A stretch of 64,000 nt of DNA from Clarireedia homoeocarpa (GCA_001465935.1 LNKV01000001.1:248001-312000), one strand, 5' to 3'. Counted from the first letter of the stretch, positions 22,933 through 35,042 are shown. Program-made: numbers and translations. The notes: generated by a model not told the origin, from the letters alone.

Positions 22933-24524
22933 CCATTCCCCATTTCCCTTTTCCCTTTTCCCTTCTCTTTTTTTCTTTCTTTTCAGCCCCCTCTCTGCTG
23001 CTCTGCCCTTCCCACCCTTCGCACCCTTCCCAGCAGAATATGCCCAAAATGATTTCCTGATGAACCACGGAGCTGGAAACGTACAGATCTACACAGTCCT
23101 GCCCTCCCAGCTATTTGGATGCCCATGTCCTGGCTTGTTTCGGTCATTTCCTTTATACTACGCTGCTGGGGATGGTCGGTGAATGCCCAACATCGCTGGT
23201 CTGGGAGCCAATCAGTGGCCGCACCTGCACGGCTCTTGAAGCCGGAGGTACACGCCTTGCTCCTTCCCTCCTCCCATGCCTTCCTTTCACCAACAACAGC
23301 TGCCACTGCATATCGCCCAAATGATGTGATGCACCTTTCTTAAAATACCCCGATTTACTTTTTCCAGCCTGCAGTCCTTTCTCACGTATCATTTCTTGGT
23401 CGGGTGGGTCTCATATCCGCCGCAAAGACCCTAGACGCCTTATCAGATTTTCCTGAATTTTCAATATTCCCTTTACCCACTCGTCTCAACCCACCGTATC
23501 TGATGCTTGGCTGCTGGACGCGCGCTTTTCCCATTCCTATCCACCCGCCCCCATCTCATCTGCATCTCTCGTCATTCTCCGGCCACGATCTCTTTTGACC
23601 CTTGAGCCATGCTTTGTATATCACATCGCTCGCATCCCCGTGCATTGCCTCGTCGCCTCATCCGGCCATCTCATGGATTAGCGTTGCGCCTGATCAACTG
23701 AAACACCCCGGTATCTCAAGCCCGAACCTTCCAAACACAGTCGCTCACCTGAATGATGTCCACGCTTCCGACCTGTCCCATACATGCCATGATCACTGGT
23801 CTAAGCAGCCATTGCTTTGTTGAAGAAAAGAAGAAATATTGAGAAGTCGCGCGCCAATGGAAACACATGATATGTATGAATATATGAATCAACGCTTCTT
23901 AATCCAGCATCTCGCTCCCATTGGTCCTGGGCGGGAGCTGCAGAGCTTCAACTTGCATATTAGCAGCAAAGTTCCTACCGGAAAATACATTCTCTCCCCA
24001 CACTTTTACGCATCATCCATCATCTATTATCCATCATCCATCATCAATCATCCATCATCCATCATCCATCATCACTTTCACCACCCACCCACCCACCCAT
24101 CTCTACATTTGTCTCCGGCCCACTTTGTGTCTCCGCCCAACTGTTATTACGAAAGATACATACATTGGACCGTGATTGTTGGGCTCCACCATTTGTAACG
24201 ACTGCAAGCTCTAGAGTCTGGACCGACAGCCTTTTGATTCAGATCTCGCCCCGATTCCAAGGCCACCATTGGTCTATTGGTCTGCATCCCAAACATAGTT
24301 TCTGCCTCGTTTTGCTTCCTCTGCACCAATCATATATGGAGCCGATTCTTTTAAAGAACCAGTTGACACGAAACTGAACGCAGCGAAACAAACGGGACCA
24401 AAACTACATGTTGCATCAGTAGTAGGACCGTAGTTCCCATATTATTACACGCACCTCACCTGGCCACTGACTTCACCCGCTCGCCCACTCTGCTCACTTG
24501 CACTTGCGCACTCGCCCACCTACC

Positions 24525-24578
24525 TGCACCTCTGCGCCTCTGCACCTCTGCACCTCTGCACCTCTGCACCTCTGCACC
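24525..24578. repeat. (CACCTCTG)n octamer repeat
   Basis: Six near-perfect 8-bp units in the pyrimidine-rich segment. Confidence 0.85.
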
Positions 24579-24990
24579 GTCAGCATTTTGGCCGTCTCGT
24601 ACCTGACAGTAGTCTGCCTGCGATCAGTAGATCAGGATCAATATCGTACGTAGGCTTGCTTCTCAAAAGGTGGCTGGTGCTCAGGCAATATCTCGGAGCA
24701 TTCCAGAGGGACTGATTGGCCACGTCCACTTCCCAAGCCCTCCACTCTGCAAATTATTCTTCTCGACACCGACTTCCACTTGCACTTTTCCCGGGGCAAC
24801 TAACGTTAAGCTGTTTTAAGCTTCTCAAATTTCAACAAAAGGTCAGTACGAAACCGTCAATGAGCAACAAAGCCATGTCCACCACCCGTCAACCACCTCT
24901 TCCCCGTCCATCCAATTCCACTCCAATCCACTCCCATTCCACTGCAATTCCATTCACATATCCATGATTGTTCATCTGGAAGAGAGTCAG

Positions 24991-25169
24991 ACACACAAAT
25001 ACATCCACACATCCACACATCCACACATCCACACACCCACACATCCACACATCCACACATACACACATCCACACATACATACATACACGCGTCCGCACAC
25101 ACACCCACACCAACATATACACACACCCACACCCACATACACACACACACATATACACACATACAAACA
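24991..25169. repeat. (ACATCC/ACAC)n compound microsatellite
   Basis: About 180 bp of CACACATC and CACA units, the longest simple repeat in the window. Long frames through it encode only His/Thr/Pro or Val/Cys/Trp runs and are not genes. Confidence 0.9.
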
Positions 25170-27094
25170 TACCTACCATCTAGACGAGGAAGAACCCTCT
25201 GATCTTGTTACAGTAAAGCTTACTTGGTTTCGTCTCCCATTCTAGTATTCTAGTGCGGCAGCTTGGTCCAACCACGGAGATACTCACTCGTTGGTCCTTT
25301 CATCCGGCACCGAAAATTTCGAACGGCTTTCTACTATGCACTAGGCACTTGGAAGTCCCCAATCCCAACCCGCTTTCGTTTTCGTATTCTCGTTCTTCTC
25401 TTAGCGAGGATCTTCCTTAGAAGCGTGTTTGGGGTGTTTGGACTCGAGAGTCAGAGTCACAAAGTCAACCAAGTCATTCACTCAGGCAAGTCATTCACTA
25501 AGTCAATTGCGCAAGATTTCCTACTTTTGCAATCACTTTTGCACTTGCACTTGCACTTGCACTTGCCCTTGCCGTTCCTATCAATGGTAGATCCGGCACG
25601 ATGTTCCCTAGACTATTTCGAACCCAACGACTTTGACTAACCTGACCATCTTCGTGCAAAATAGCCACACGCCTTATTTAATTAAAAATTCAGTCAAACT
25701 TCTCGGGCCATCCAAAAGTCCAAACTTGACGAGGAAGCCAACGGATCCCCTCCCAATCTCCAATCTTCAATTGTGGCTCTGGTTCTGGTTCCAGCTCCAG
25801 CTCCAGCTCCAGCTCCATCGCCATCTTTATTTACAGCTTCATCGCATCCCACAATTTGAGAAAACTTCTCTCTCTCGGCCAAATTTCTTTCGGCATTGTG
25901 GCAGCAGTATCATCACCATTAAAACTCTATCCCGGACCTCAGTTCAGACGAAACTTCGAAAGCAACCAGAAAACTTCCTCAGGTGTGTGGGCCGAGATCG
26001 CGCAAACTAAGCCATCAAATTTATTCATGCAAATTTGAGATCATTAATCACCACATTGGTTTAGTAGACGAATCTCGTCCACTCACCAGTTTTACTGCCA
26101 TATTTCGTCTCTTCCATATCCTGGAAAGATAGATCCAAGGCCATCGGCTATACTTGCCATCTTGAAATTGGCCTCATATCATATTTTCAGATTTGCCAAT
26201 CATCTCGAAAGAGCTGGCAACTTCCATATATTAGGAAGATTTGAGAAGAAGCCAGTCTCTTCTAATTTCAAATAAAAAGATTCTAGAAACAGAAGAAGAT
26301 TGGACGCGTGGTGGCAGCGAAGAAAGCTCAAACCATCCATGAACCCGGTTTCTATACAACGTCAGAATAAAGTCCGAAACCCCCTCCATATTTACACCAC
26401 ACAAATTGCGCCGACACGAAGGGAAACGGTCAACGTTGCCAGACTCTGGCACGCACTCTGATACCCTAGTGAACGCACTTCCCTACAAACCAGATCTCGC
26501 AGGGGACCTGCTTGTATCAAACATCAAGGATAGTCCTAGAACGAGTGACGTGTTGACGGTACAAAGAAAACCAATCCAACACATCTCATTTGCGCGAGTT
26601 TTCTGCTCTTTAATCACAGAAAAAACACCACCGAATAATCCTATCATCTTTCATTAAGGATCTATTTCATCTCATCGTTGGAACTAACGTCACGTCGAGG
26701 TGTCATCCTCTTTCTTATACCTCCGACCCACGCCCTTCGTTATATCGACACAACGACTATTGAGATCTTACGGTCCGCGCAAAATTTAGAGAGACAAATT
26801 TTCTTGGCCCGACCCCCCCCCATCTTTAAGTCACATTTGGTTACCACCTCCCTCTTGTTCTTGTACTTATTGAACGTCATCAACGGGGCTATAAAGAAGA
26901 CATTCTCCACCTGCGGCATTGGGAGAGAGAAGTTAACGTGTCGACAAAGTTGCAAGGAGCTGCGTTGAAGTGCCCACCAGTATTTAATTAGCAAGCTGGC
27001 CTTCCTACAATCAAGACCGGCATCTTTGCTGGCGGCGTATCGAGTGGAGGTACCGTTGGACAGTCACTCAGATAATTTGGAATCGCAGCGGGGA

Positions 27095-28346
27095 ATGGAC
27101 GACAACAATCGTCGAAGACGGCAGAATGACCCGTCATATTCTGCCCAAGATCCAAGATTTGCGGCCGAGCAAGCTCAAGGACGTGGATATTCTGGTAATT
27201 CTTCTGATAGATATCGGCCTCCAACAATAGCCTCGCCATCGACAAGTCGAGGTGGCGTGGGAGGGGTACCAGCATATCCGGCATACTACCAGGAACCGAC
27301 ATCATCATTTGCTTCGGGATTACCACCAAATCCTTTGCAATACCAGTCAGCTTATCCCCAAGAGCAGAGGCAGCAACAAGGATTCGCCAATTATACCTCC
27401 GACTTGATGTACAATGTCGCACAGCAAGGTCCACAAAATAACGTCTATGAGAGTCAGCAATTTCAGGCGCGGCAACCTGCAGCAATGCAGATGTTGTCGG
27501 ACGTGCCTGCACCATACTTCCCGAACGAAGCAACCAGCACGCGTACGCCCCCAGGCCTTCAGCACCATCCATCTTCCAGCTCATCTACAGTCTATCAACA
27601 TCACCAGCAAAGCCCAGGAGACCGCGCTTCATTACTTCAGCAGGCCTATCCTCCAAGCATCGCAGTTGGCGGAATGCCTGAAGCAGCACCAGATCTCATG
27701 GAGCCAGCACATCTGCAGGCACAAGGGGGAGGGATGGAAGAAGCATATTCAACCTACCAAGCGGCTCTCAAGCAAATTTTCCAGAACATCATAGATTGCC
27801 GATTGGGCGAGGCGAGTCAGTCTTTACTTGAAGTGTCCGAGTGGTTGCTTAGCCATGTACAAGACTTGGGTAAGATAATTCATTTCTTCTGTTAGATCTT
27901 ACCCACTAATAGTTTCTGATGAAAGGCCTTACTGTAGACGACGTTACCCTCCACGCCGATAGAGTTCGACTATGGAATGAGTTTAATGCCGCGTGGAAAG
28001 GCATTTTTACCGCGCAAAAAGATATGTTGGAGTCGGGACAGCGCATACAACCACCACAAACACTTATGACGCAGGAATTTATCACCAAGATGGGAAACAA
28101 CCTGACGCGGCTATGCGATGTAGTGGAGAAGTACGGTCTAGTGGATTATCAGTATGGAGTTGCGGAAGAAGAAATTATGGACAGTAAGTCCGCCAAGAGC
28201 ACACCCCTGTATCGCGTGTCTGCAGCTTCAGCTAACCAATGAATTTTGCAGTTCTCCTGAGCTGTCTCCAAACTCAAGAGTCCATAGAAGGGACTGACGG
28301 CGAATCATCGAACTCAAAACCCTCAGCTGGCCGAGCACCACCATAA
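27095..28346 (+). CDS. Conserved ascomycete protein of unknown function, Gln/Pro-rich N-terminus
   Basis: Three exons: 27095-27869, 27926-28183, 28252-28346, encoding 375 aa. Residues 1 to about 225 are low complexity, rich in Gln, Pro, Ser and Tyr, and open with a basic patch (MDDNNRRRRQND). From about 230 on, the protein is compact and helical-looking, with EVSEWLLSHVQDLGL, LHADRVRLWNEFNAAWKG and LCDVVEKYGLVDYQYGV. I believe this C-terminal part is conserved across filamentous ascomycetes, but I do not know a name or function. The layout (disordered Q-rich arm plus one folded domain) resembles regulators, which is inference only. Both exon junctions interrupt codons and both rejoin into the conserved block, which supports the model. 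It stands alone between 11.7 kb and 3.5 kb of non-coding repeats. Confidence 0.85.
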
Positions 28347-29561
28347 GTCGTTTGCACGTTGTTATATTTCTTCTTTTTGAAATGTGTTCCCTGATATACC
28401 ACCATCATGTAGAGCATATATGTTTTGCTGCACATTGTTTTAGCGAATTTCTTTTCTTCGATGTTATTCCCTTGTCGTTTCGAATCCCTGTTTAGGATTT
28501 TATCCCTCCCTCTTCGATACCTTAAGATTAGGGGTTTTGGGGGTTCTTTGGCTGTTAATACCTACTACCTAAGTACTGTTTTGGGTGTGGGACCTAGTTG
28601 ATTTTTTTTTTTTTTTTTTTTACATTACTTGTAGTAACATTGATACGATTATTTTGAGGTGTTGACGGATATTTGCATGGAATTTACATGCTACGAGATG
28701 GGAATTGTGGGCATTTAACGATGCTATGTTTCTATGTGTGTATGAAAAAGGAAAAATGGAAGGAAAGGGATGGAATGGAGGTTTGGGTGGTTTTCTCCAA
28801 TGACTTTGTTGCAACCTGTTCGCGCTGTTCTTTTTTATTTTTATTTCTATTTTTACTTTTATTTTTGTTTTGCTTCAGTTCAAAAAGTCCAATTCTGGTC
28901 CTGTTTTTTTCTTCTTCTCTTTCTCTTTCTCTTGCTGTAATTCTACTTGGCGGCTATGTGTATCAGTGGGCTTTTACATTCAATTTTGTGGTGTGGTGTA
29001 TGTATGTATGTATGCATGTATGTATGAATAAGTGAATGAGTATGATTGAAAATAATAAGGTGTGGGGTGTGGATGTGGATGTGGATGTGGATGTGGACCG
29101 GAAATAGCGCTTCTGGAGAAGTAGGGCAGGGCGTGCTGGGCTCATGGAGATAGATGCAGGCAGGGTATGTGAGTGCGAGGCTGCGGATAGAGGAATGGGA
29201 TCGACGAGAGAGAGTATATATTTGCTATCAACATTATATTGTATATTACCAACAGATTTTCAATGATATGATGGAATATGTGTTGGTTTGTGGATATATG
29301 TATGTATATACAATGAATGAAGGTATGAATAAGTGGATAGATGGATAGATAGGTCAATGGATATCCCTTTCCTGTCTGTAGTTCAGCTCAGCCTCGTTTA
29401 ATAGCATTGCAGATCTTGCTGGTCTTGAGTTGCTAACTCTCACAGCGCGGCATTGCAGTATGTAATCGGTGGATTTGAAGTTGAAGAGAAGGCTGCTGTC
29501 ATACTGTACCCACCATACCATACCAACCTTGATTTGATTTTATTGATATTGATATATTCTC

Positions 29562-29590
29562 ATGTGATGTGATGTGATGTGATGTGATGT
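29562..29590. repeat. (GTGAT)n pentanucleotide repeat
   Basis: Five to six GTGAT units. Confidence 0.85.
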
Positions 29591-30077
29591 AATACGAAGA
29601 TCTCTTTCCCTTTCCCTTTCCCCTTCCCCCCAACCTTCTCAACATCATCCATCATCTATCTGGAAGCAATACATACCATACCGTATGTACGTTACGTTAC
29701 GTTACCTTACGGCACCACCACCACCGCCAACCAACCAACCAACCAACCATCTTTTTCAATCTAGTTAGTTGGTTAATCAGTTAGTCATCTTAACGTATTC
29801 GATATCATACTTACTACCTTACCTTACCTTACCTTAACTTAACTTAACTTGACAAACACTAACACTAACACTCACTAAACTTGAATATGTTTTTTCTTCT
29901 TCCTTTTTTTTTTAAAAAAAAAATCAGAGACTGCGCGTCTGCGGCTGCTTATGCTTATGCTTATGCTTATGCTTAGCGGCTGACTCGTTCGTTGCCTGAA
30001 GCGGGCGGGCTGGCTTCTTCTTCTTTCTGGGGAGGTTTTGGTTCTTCGGTTTGGCTGTTTGGCTGTTTATCGGGAGT

Positions 30078-30102
30078 TTGTGTGTGTGTGTGTGTGTGTG
30101 TG
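30078..30102. repeat. (GT)n microsatellite
   Basis: About twelve GT units. Confidence 0.9.
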
Positions 30103-30162
30103 GTGCATGGCATGGCGCCCCTCCCGGGGTGCATTGCATTGCATTGCAGTGCATTCGCTTTG

Positions 30163-30239
30163 AGGCTGGGCTTGGCTGGGCTGGGCTGGGCTGGGTAAGG
30201 CTGGGCTGGGCTGGGCTGGGCACGGCTGGGCTGGGTGAG
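30163..30239. repeat. (GGCTG)n pentanucleotide tract
   Basis: About a dozen GGCTG/GGCTT units over roughly 75 bp, with G bias on the + strand. Confidence 0.9.
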
Positions 30240-30520
30240 TTGAGGTGAGTTAGGTTGAGGTGAGGTGTTGGTCAGCAAAGGAAATCAACTGGAGGGAGGG
30301 AGGGGGGTGGGATGAATTGAGGCGGTGGGATCTATGGGTGAGATGGAGATGGAGATGGAGATGGTTACAGGGAGTGAGGTTGAGGTTGGGGTTACGCTCT
30401 TTCAATGCTTATATTTGTACAGTACAGTAGAACTATGTGGTTCCATCTGCAACATATATGTCGTGTATATGTATACAGTATTTGTCATGTATATATGTAT
30501 GTAAGGCGGAAGGAAGGAAA

Positions 30521-30550
30521 GGGTAGGGTAGGGTAGGGTAGGGTAGGGTA
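30521..30550. repeat. (GGGTA)n pentanucleotide repeat
   Basis: Six GGGTA units. This is not the canonical fungal telomere hexamer TTAGGG. Confidence 0.9.
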
Positions 30551-31847
30551 TGGGGGTGCAATGAAGATGCATGGGAATCCGGATGCGAAAGAACAGAACA
30601 GAACAGAACCCTAGACTATAGAGTTGAGGCGCCCAGCTAGCTGGTGGGGCGGGTAGACGGGAAGGATTTGGGACGGATGGGATGGAGGTTATTGAATTTT
30701 GTGTGGATTTGGATTCCGGGAATTGGTTTTTTGTGTAGGATGATGAGGTGAGGTGAGGTGAGGTTGAGGTTGTATTGGAGATTTTGGTATCGAGATGTGA
30801 TGGTAAGTTTAGTAACTATGACATGGGTGTGATACACTACTTGTAAGCATATATAATTTTTTTTTCTGGAACAAGGGATTGGGGACTAGGGACTAGAGAC
30901 TAGAGACTAGAGACTAGGGACTTGGGGGAGGGGGGAAGGGCGTGCTAGGGTAGGGAAGGAGTGGATCTTGGGGGCCGAGAAATGATTGGTGGGAGGGAAG
31001 GAAGGGAGGGAGGAATAAGGAACAGAGCCTGGACCTCTTCGGGCTGAAATGGACGATGGAATGGAAATAGAAGGTGTGAGAAGGGGAGAAAAAGTAAATA
31101 TGGAAGGATAAGTTTACTCAACTTGCCTTAGCTTACCCCTACTTACTACTCTGTGCTCTGTGCTGTGCTGTGGATACTTCTCTCTTGTGGGGTAGTGGCG
31201 CTGACGCTGCTGGTGGTAGTAGGTAATAGTAGTAGCAGTGGATATAAATAGAAGTGTACTGATCTGTTTTTGCTTTTTGCTTGGCGCAGGCGTTTTTGCC
31301 AATATCGTGTTTTAGGGATGGGATGGGATGGGGATAGACTAAAAAGAAAGATGGGAATGATTCATTCAGCTTGCTTGTGTGAGTGATACTAGGGGTGGGT
31401 GATGTAGTGGGTAGGTAGGCAGGTGGATAGGCAGGCAGGTGGGTAGGCAGCAGGGAAACGGAGTTAGAGACTGTGTTGACACACGGCAGATGAACGAAGA
31501 AGCAGTTGCCGACGTTTCTGCTGGAGCACGATGATCATGCTACTTACCCTAGGCGGGCAAGACGGCTGAGCGGGTAGAAGACGGCTGAACGGGTAGAAGA
31601 CGGAAACGATAATGGCGAATAGAAGTATAGCGCCAGGTACCAGAGGTTTTGCATAGATAGACGGAGCCTGCATAGCCTTGTCTCGCACTTGCCATGTGTA
31701 CCTATCCGTGATATACATATGGAATGCACAGTTTGCGCTCTCCAGGGATATTTAGGAGGTTGCAGGTCGAATCATGATTCATAGGACTCTTGTGCCCCAA
31801 GTGTCAGGAGATCCGTGTGTATTAATACAATATGATACATACACAAA

Positions 31848-32979
31848 CTATCTCTTGACCCAGGTGGGCATCTTCCTGGCCTTGACATGACCTGGCTTCT
31901 TTCTCTCCACTCTTCTTGGATCACGAGTCACACATCCAGCTATGAAATTGTCAGTATTCGTATGACATATGCGCGAAAGGAGTTCCAATCGTGTTGAGAT
32001 TTAGTAAACGGAGGAGAGTAAAGAAGAACTTGCCTCGTCGTAACGCGGGCTTTAATGCCGGCTCATGTGAAAGTAATGCTTTTCCCACAGCCAAGGTTAA
32101 AGCTTCCGCTTGGCCCGTCGTCCCACCACCACTTACGAGCGCCCACAAATTGTACTTGTCAATCCTATCCGTAGCCTTCAGTGCCCAGATGGCACTTTCC
32201 CTATCATGGACCCTCCCGAATGCTTCAGCAAGCGTTTTCCCATTGATGAGCACCTCACCCGTGCCTTCTACTAGCCACGCCCTTGCCGTGGACGATTTCC
32301 TCCTTCCTACGCCTAATGCTCTTCCGAATTGATCAATCGGTATAGGTTTCGCAACGTTCTCATGTGGGTTTATGTCGCGCTTGTATGTGTTCAATGCCCG
32401 CTTGACTTCCGCCGGCATCACGGATGGGTGGATGTGGTTGAGTCGGTGGAGGATTTCAATGATCTTGTGGTATTTCGAAGCTTTTACCGTCTCCCCAGAA
32501 ACGTTTCGATAATCCATCAATGACTTCCATGCCACACGAGGAGCCTCTCCCGGCGGCAGCACAGGAAGAGAGAAGTGTTTTCGTTGAAGGTCTTGTAGGC
32601 TTAAAAGATCGTCTGTGAAGGTTGGCTGGGCTGTGAAATACGAAGGCGAGCTCGGTACTAAACGAGCGTAGAATGGCTTTTCTTCTCCGTCATTTTCTGT
32701 AGGGAATTTTATCTCGGACGCTGCAATACCCGCTCGGGATTGTGATGAGGTTGAGAATGGTTTTGAGGTTGCTCTCGTAGGAATTCGAACTCGAAATGCT
32801 GACGCAGAAACGACTGGTCGCCCGGTGCTTGCACACCTAAGTCCTTCCCTTAAGCCGGCGGGAAGCCATGATGGCTTCATGTTGAAGACTAGTCGTAGTG
32901 TTGACAATTCGAGACGTCTACTTCGTCCCAAGCCATGCTTTGGTAAATTTGGGCTCCATTTCGCGATTTTCCGAATCAT
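31848..32979 (-). CDS. MRPS9: Mitochondrial small ribosomal subunit protein uS9m
   Basis: Component of the mitochondrial ribosome small subunit. Two exons, 32979-32034 and 31939-31848, encode 345 aa. The N-terminus is Arg/Ser-rich and acid-poor, as expected for a mitochondrial targeting sequence. A second in-frame ATG at 32880 (MKPSWLPAG) is an alternative start. The uS9 core is clear: GRRKSSTARAWLVEGTGEVLINGK, the WALVSGGGTTGQAEALTLAVGKALL segment and, after the intron, GCVTRDPRRVERKKPG ending in Lys/Arg. The intron starts with GC (G|GCAAGT) and ends TAG, a GC-AG intron. Without that splice the conserved C-terminal tail would be lost. Head-to-head with eEF1B-gamma, 139 bp apart. Confidence 0.93.
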
Positions 32980-33118
32980 GTGATTGTTACACTAAATCAA
33001 TCTAGGATTAGCGTTGTTAACCCCGCCCCCCACTTTGCAAAATTTCGACTCACAGTTCAACAGCCATCCCACGAAAACTTTCTTTCTCCTAGATATCCAA
33101 CTCTGAATAATAACAAAG
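32980..33118. promoter_or_regulatory. Compact divergent promoter uS9m / eEF1B-gamma
   Basis: Only 139 bp separate the two start codons (238 bp if uS9m starts at 32880). The segment has a C-rich run (CCCCGCCCCCCAC) and a CT-rich tract just before the eEF1B-gamma ATG, which lies in a good context (AACAAAGATGGC). Shared regulation is inference. Confidence 0.55.
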
Positions 33119-34663
33119 ATGGCTTTCGGAAAACTCTACACCTACCCGGTATGTTAAGAACCATAGTAGAATTATTTATGGGTATCTGCAACGGTATATA
33201 TCAACGTTCACGTTTGCTGACAAGAATTCTTTCGATAGGGCAACCCCCGCTCAACTGCTATCCGCGCAGTTGCAAAGGCCAACAACATTGAGCTCGAGAT
33301 CGTCGAGACTGAGCCAGCAAAGGGTGTTCCAGAGGAATACCTCAAGATCAACAAGCTTGGCAAGGTCCCAACCTTCGTCGGCGAGGATGGTTTCACTCTC
33401 CACGAGGCTATTGCCATCGCAATCTACAGTACGTACTTTACATATTATCTTTGCTATCTTTCGAACATATCCACAGCGGCTCCTTTGTTCCTTCCTTGTG
33501 TTGTGATGAAAAACACAGTCAACAGTTATCCCTGTCTTAATCATTCATGTGGATTTTCATTAATTAGACTCTGAACACTTTCCTCAAATTATCTATTTTT
33601 CGGAATGTTGCTTGGGAATGGAATTATCAGCTAACCGATTCAAGTCACATCCCAAAACGAGAAGACCACTCTCCTCGGAAAGACCAAGCAAGACTATGCC
33701 ACCATCCTGAAGTGGATGTCTTTCTTCAACTCTGAGGTCCTTCCATCTATCGGTGGTTGGTTCCGCCCGCTCTTGGGCAGAGACCCATACAACAAGAAGA
33801 ACGTTGATGATGCCATCAAGGCAACTGGAAAGTGTGTGTCTGCCATCGAGGAGCACCTTCTGCACAACACCTACCTTGCTGGCGAGCGTGTCACTCTCGC
33901 TGACTTGTACGCCGCTGGTCTTATCTCTCGTGGCTTCCAATACTTCTTTGACAAGAAGTGGCGCTCTGAGAACCCAAACACCACCCGTTGGTACGAGACT
34001 GTCTACAACCAACCAATTTACTCGGCTGTTGTTGATAAGCTCACCTTCATCGACGAGCCAGTCCTCAAGAACCAAGCACCAAAGAAGGAGCAACCAAAGA
34101 AGGAAGCCAAGCCAGCCCCTGCGCCAAAGGCCAAGGAGCCCGAGGAAGAGGAGGATGATACCCCAGCTGAGCCGAAGCCAAAACACCCTCTTGAGGCACT
34201 GCCCAAGGCAACCATTCCTCTTGATGAGTGGAAGCGTCAATACTCCAACAACCCAGTTGACCAAAGTCTGAAGTGGTTCTGGGAGAACCACAACCCTGAG
34301 GAATACTCCTTGTGGAAAGTTGACTACAAATACCCAGAGGACCTTAGCATGGTCTTCATGTCTGCCAACTTGATTGGTGGTTTCTTCAACCGTCTCGAGG
34401 GTTCCCGCAAGTACATCTTCGGTGCAGCCTCCGTCTATGGCGTCACCCGTGACTCCCAAATTCAAGGTGCATTTGTCATTCGTGGTCAAGATGCAAAACA
34501 CGCTTTTGATGTTGCTCCCGACTGGGAGAGCTACGAGTTCACCAAGCTCGATGCCTCTAAGCCAGAGGACAAGGAGTTCGTTGAGAACCAATGGACTATG
34601 GAGAAGCCAATCACCGTCAATGGCAAGGAGTACCAATGGGCTGATGGAAAAGTCTTCAAGTAA
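33119..34663 (+). CDS. CAM1/TEF4: Translation elongation factor 1B gamma subunit
   Basis: Structural subunit of the eEF1B nucleotide-exchange complex in cytosolic translation. Three exons: 33119-33148, 33239-33428, 33645-34663, encoding 412 aa, the normal length. The first exon codes only ten residues (MAFGKLYTYP). A GST-like N-terminal fold follows (NKLGKVPTFVGEDGFTLHEAIAI, then LTLADLYAAG-like VTLADLYAAG). A Lys/Glu/Pro/Ala-rich linker spans about 215-255. The C-terminal EF1G domain includes the LEALPKATIPLDEWKRQYSN, WKVDYKYPEDLSMVFMSANL and VYGVTRDSQIQGAFVIRG blocks. Codon use is strongly biased toward C-ending codons, as in highly expressed fungal genes. Confidence 0.97.
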
Positions 34664-35042
34664 ACTATCTTATCTTTAGACATTCCATTTTCAATCATTT
34701 TAGCGTTAGGGCCAATTACGTGTAATGAACAGTCATGGCATGTGGGAGGATGAATGAATTACGAATCAAGAGAAATTCGTGGTCGGCATCTTTTAACTTA
34801 GGAGTTGTATAAAACAAATGGGATCCAAGTTACCCGCCGTGCCATCTATCTAAAGCTGTGAGCGCCTCAATGTACCAAGCAAAGTGATACTATCCAGTGA
34901 TCTTTAATTTTTCAACGCATGCAGAAGGGTATCGCAAATAAGTCAAGAAAAATCATCCAAGGGGCTCGGCTGCCATGACAGTCATCAGGCGCAACAGTAA
35001 CACCATTTATGTAACCACTGTAATAGGGAATCTGATCCAGCT
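34664..35042. other. Convergent intergenic region eEF1B-gamma / FCP1-fold gene
   Basis: 379 bp of 3'-3' spacer; nothing else seen. Confidence 0.6.

Larger units (their letters stand above)
21200..27094. other. Gene desert, right half (pyrimidine-rich, minisatellite-rich) upstream of the 27095 gene
   Basis: No coding region is supported. On the + strand the segment 22.0-26.9 kb is strongly C/T-biased. It contains CCTTG, TACCTGGCTCCC, CCCATTG, CCCATTA, CATC, CACCTCTG, ACAC/ACATCC, CACTTG and CAGCTC repeats. It could be an unusually long upstream regulatory region and/or 5' UTR of the gene at 27095; that is inference. Confidence 0.6.
28347..31847. other. Repeat-rich intergenic region downstream of the 27095 gene
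   Basis: 3.5 kb without a supported gene. It contains a 20-T run near 28602-28621, (TATG)n, (GGATGT)n, (GTGAT)n, (ACCA)n, (TTACC)n, (GT)n, (GGCTG)n and (GGGTA)n tracts. In contrast to the segment upstream of 27095, much of 28.9-31.5 kb is G-rich on the + strand. Confidence 0.6.

Noticed and set aside
22521..24578. Direct repeats considered as a CRISPR-like array
   Set aside because: Units are contiguous simple repeats without unique spacers, in a eukaryotic genome.
24857..25245. Open frames on both strands through the ACAC/ACATCC tract
   Set aside because: They encode only His/Thr/Pro or Val/Cys/Trp repeats produced by the simple repeat.
30521..30550. (GGGTA)n as an interstitial telomere
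   Set aside because: The unit is a pentamer, not TTAGGG, and lies among other unrelated simple repeats.
33593..34636. 347-codon open frame on the minus strand opposite eEF1B-gamma
   Set aside because: It is the antisense shadow of a strongly codon-biased gene; its Leu/Val/Trp-rich translation has no domain logic.
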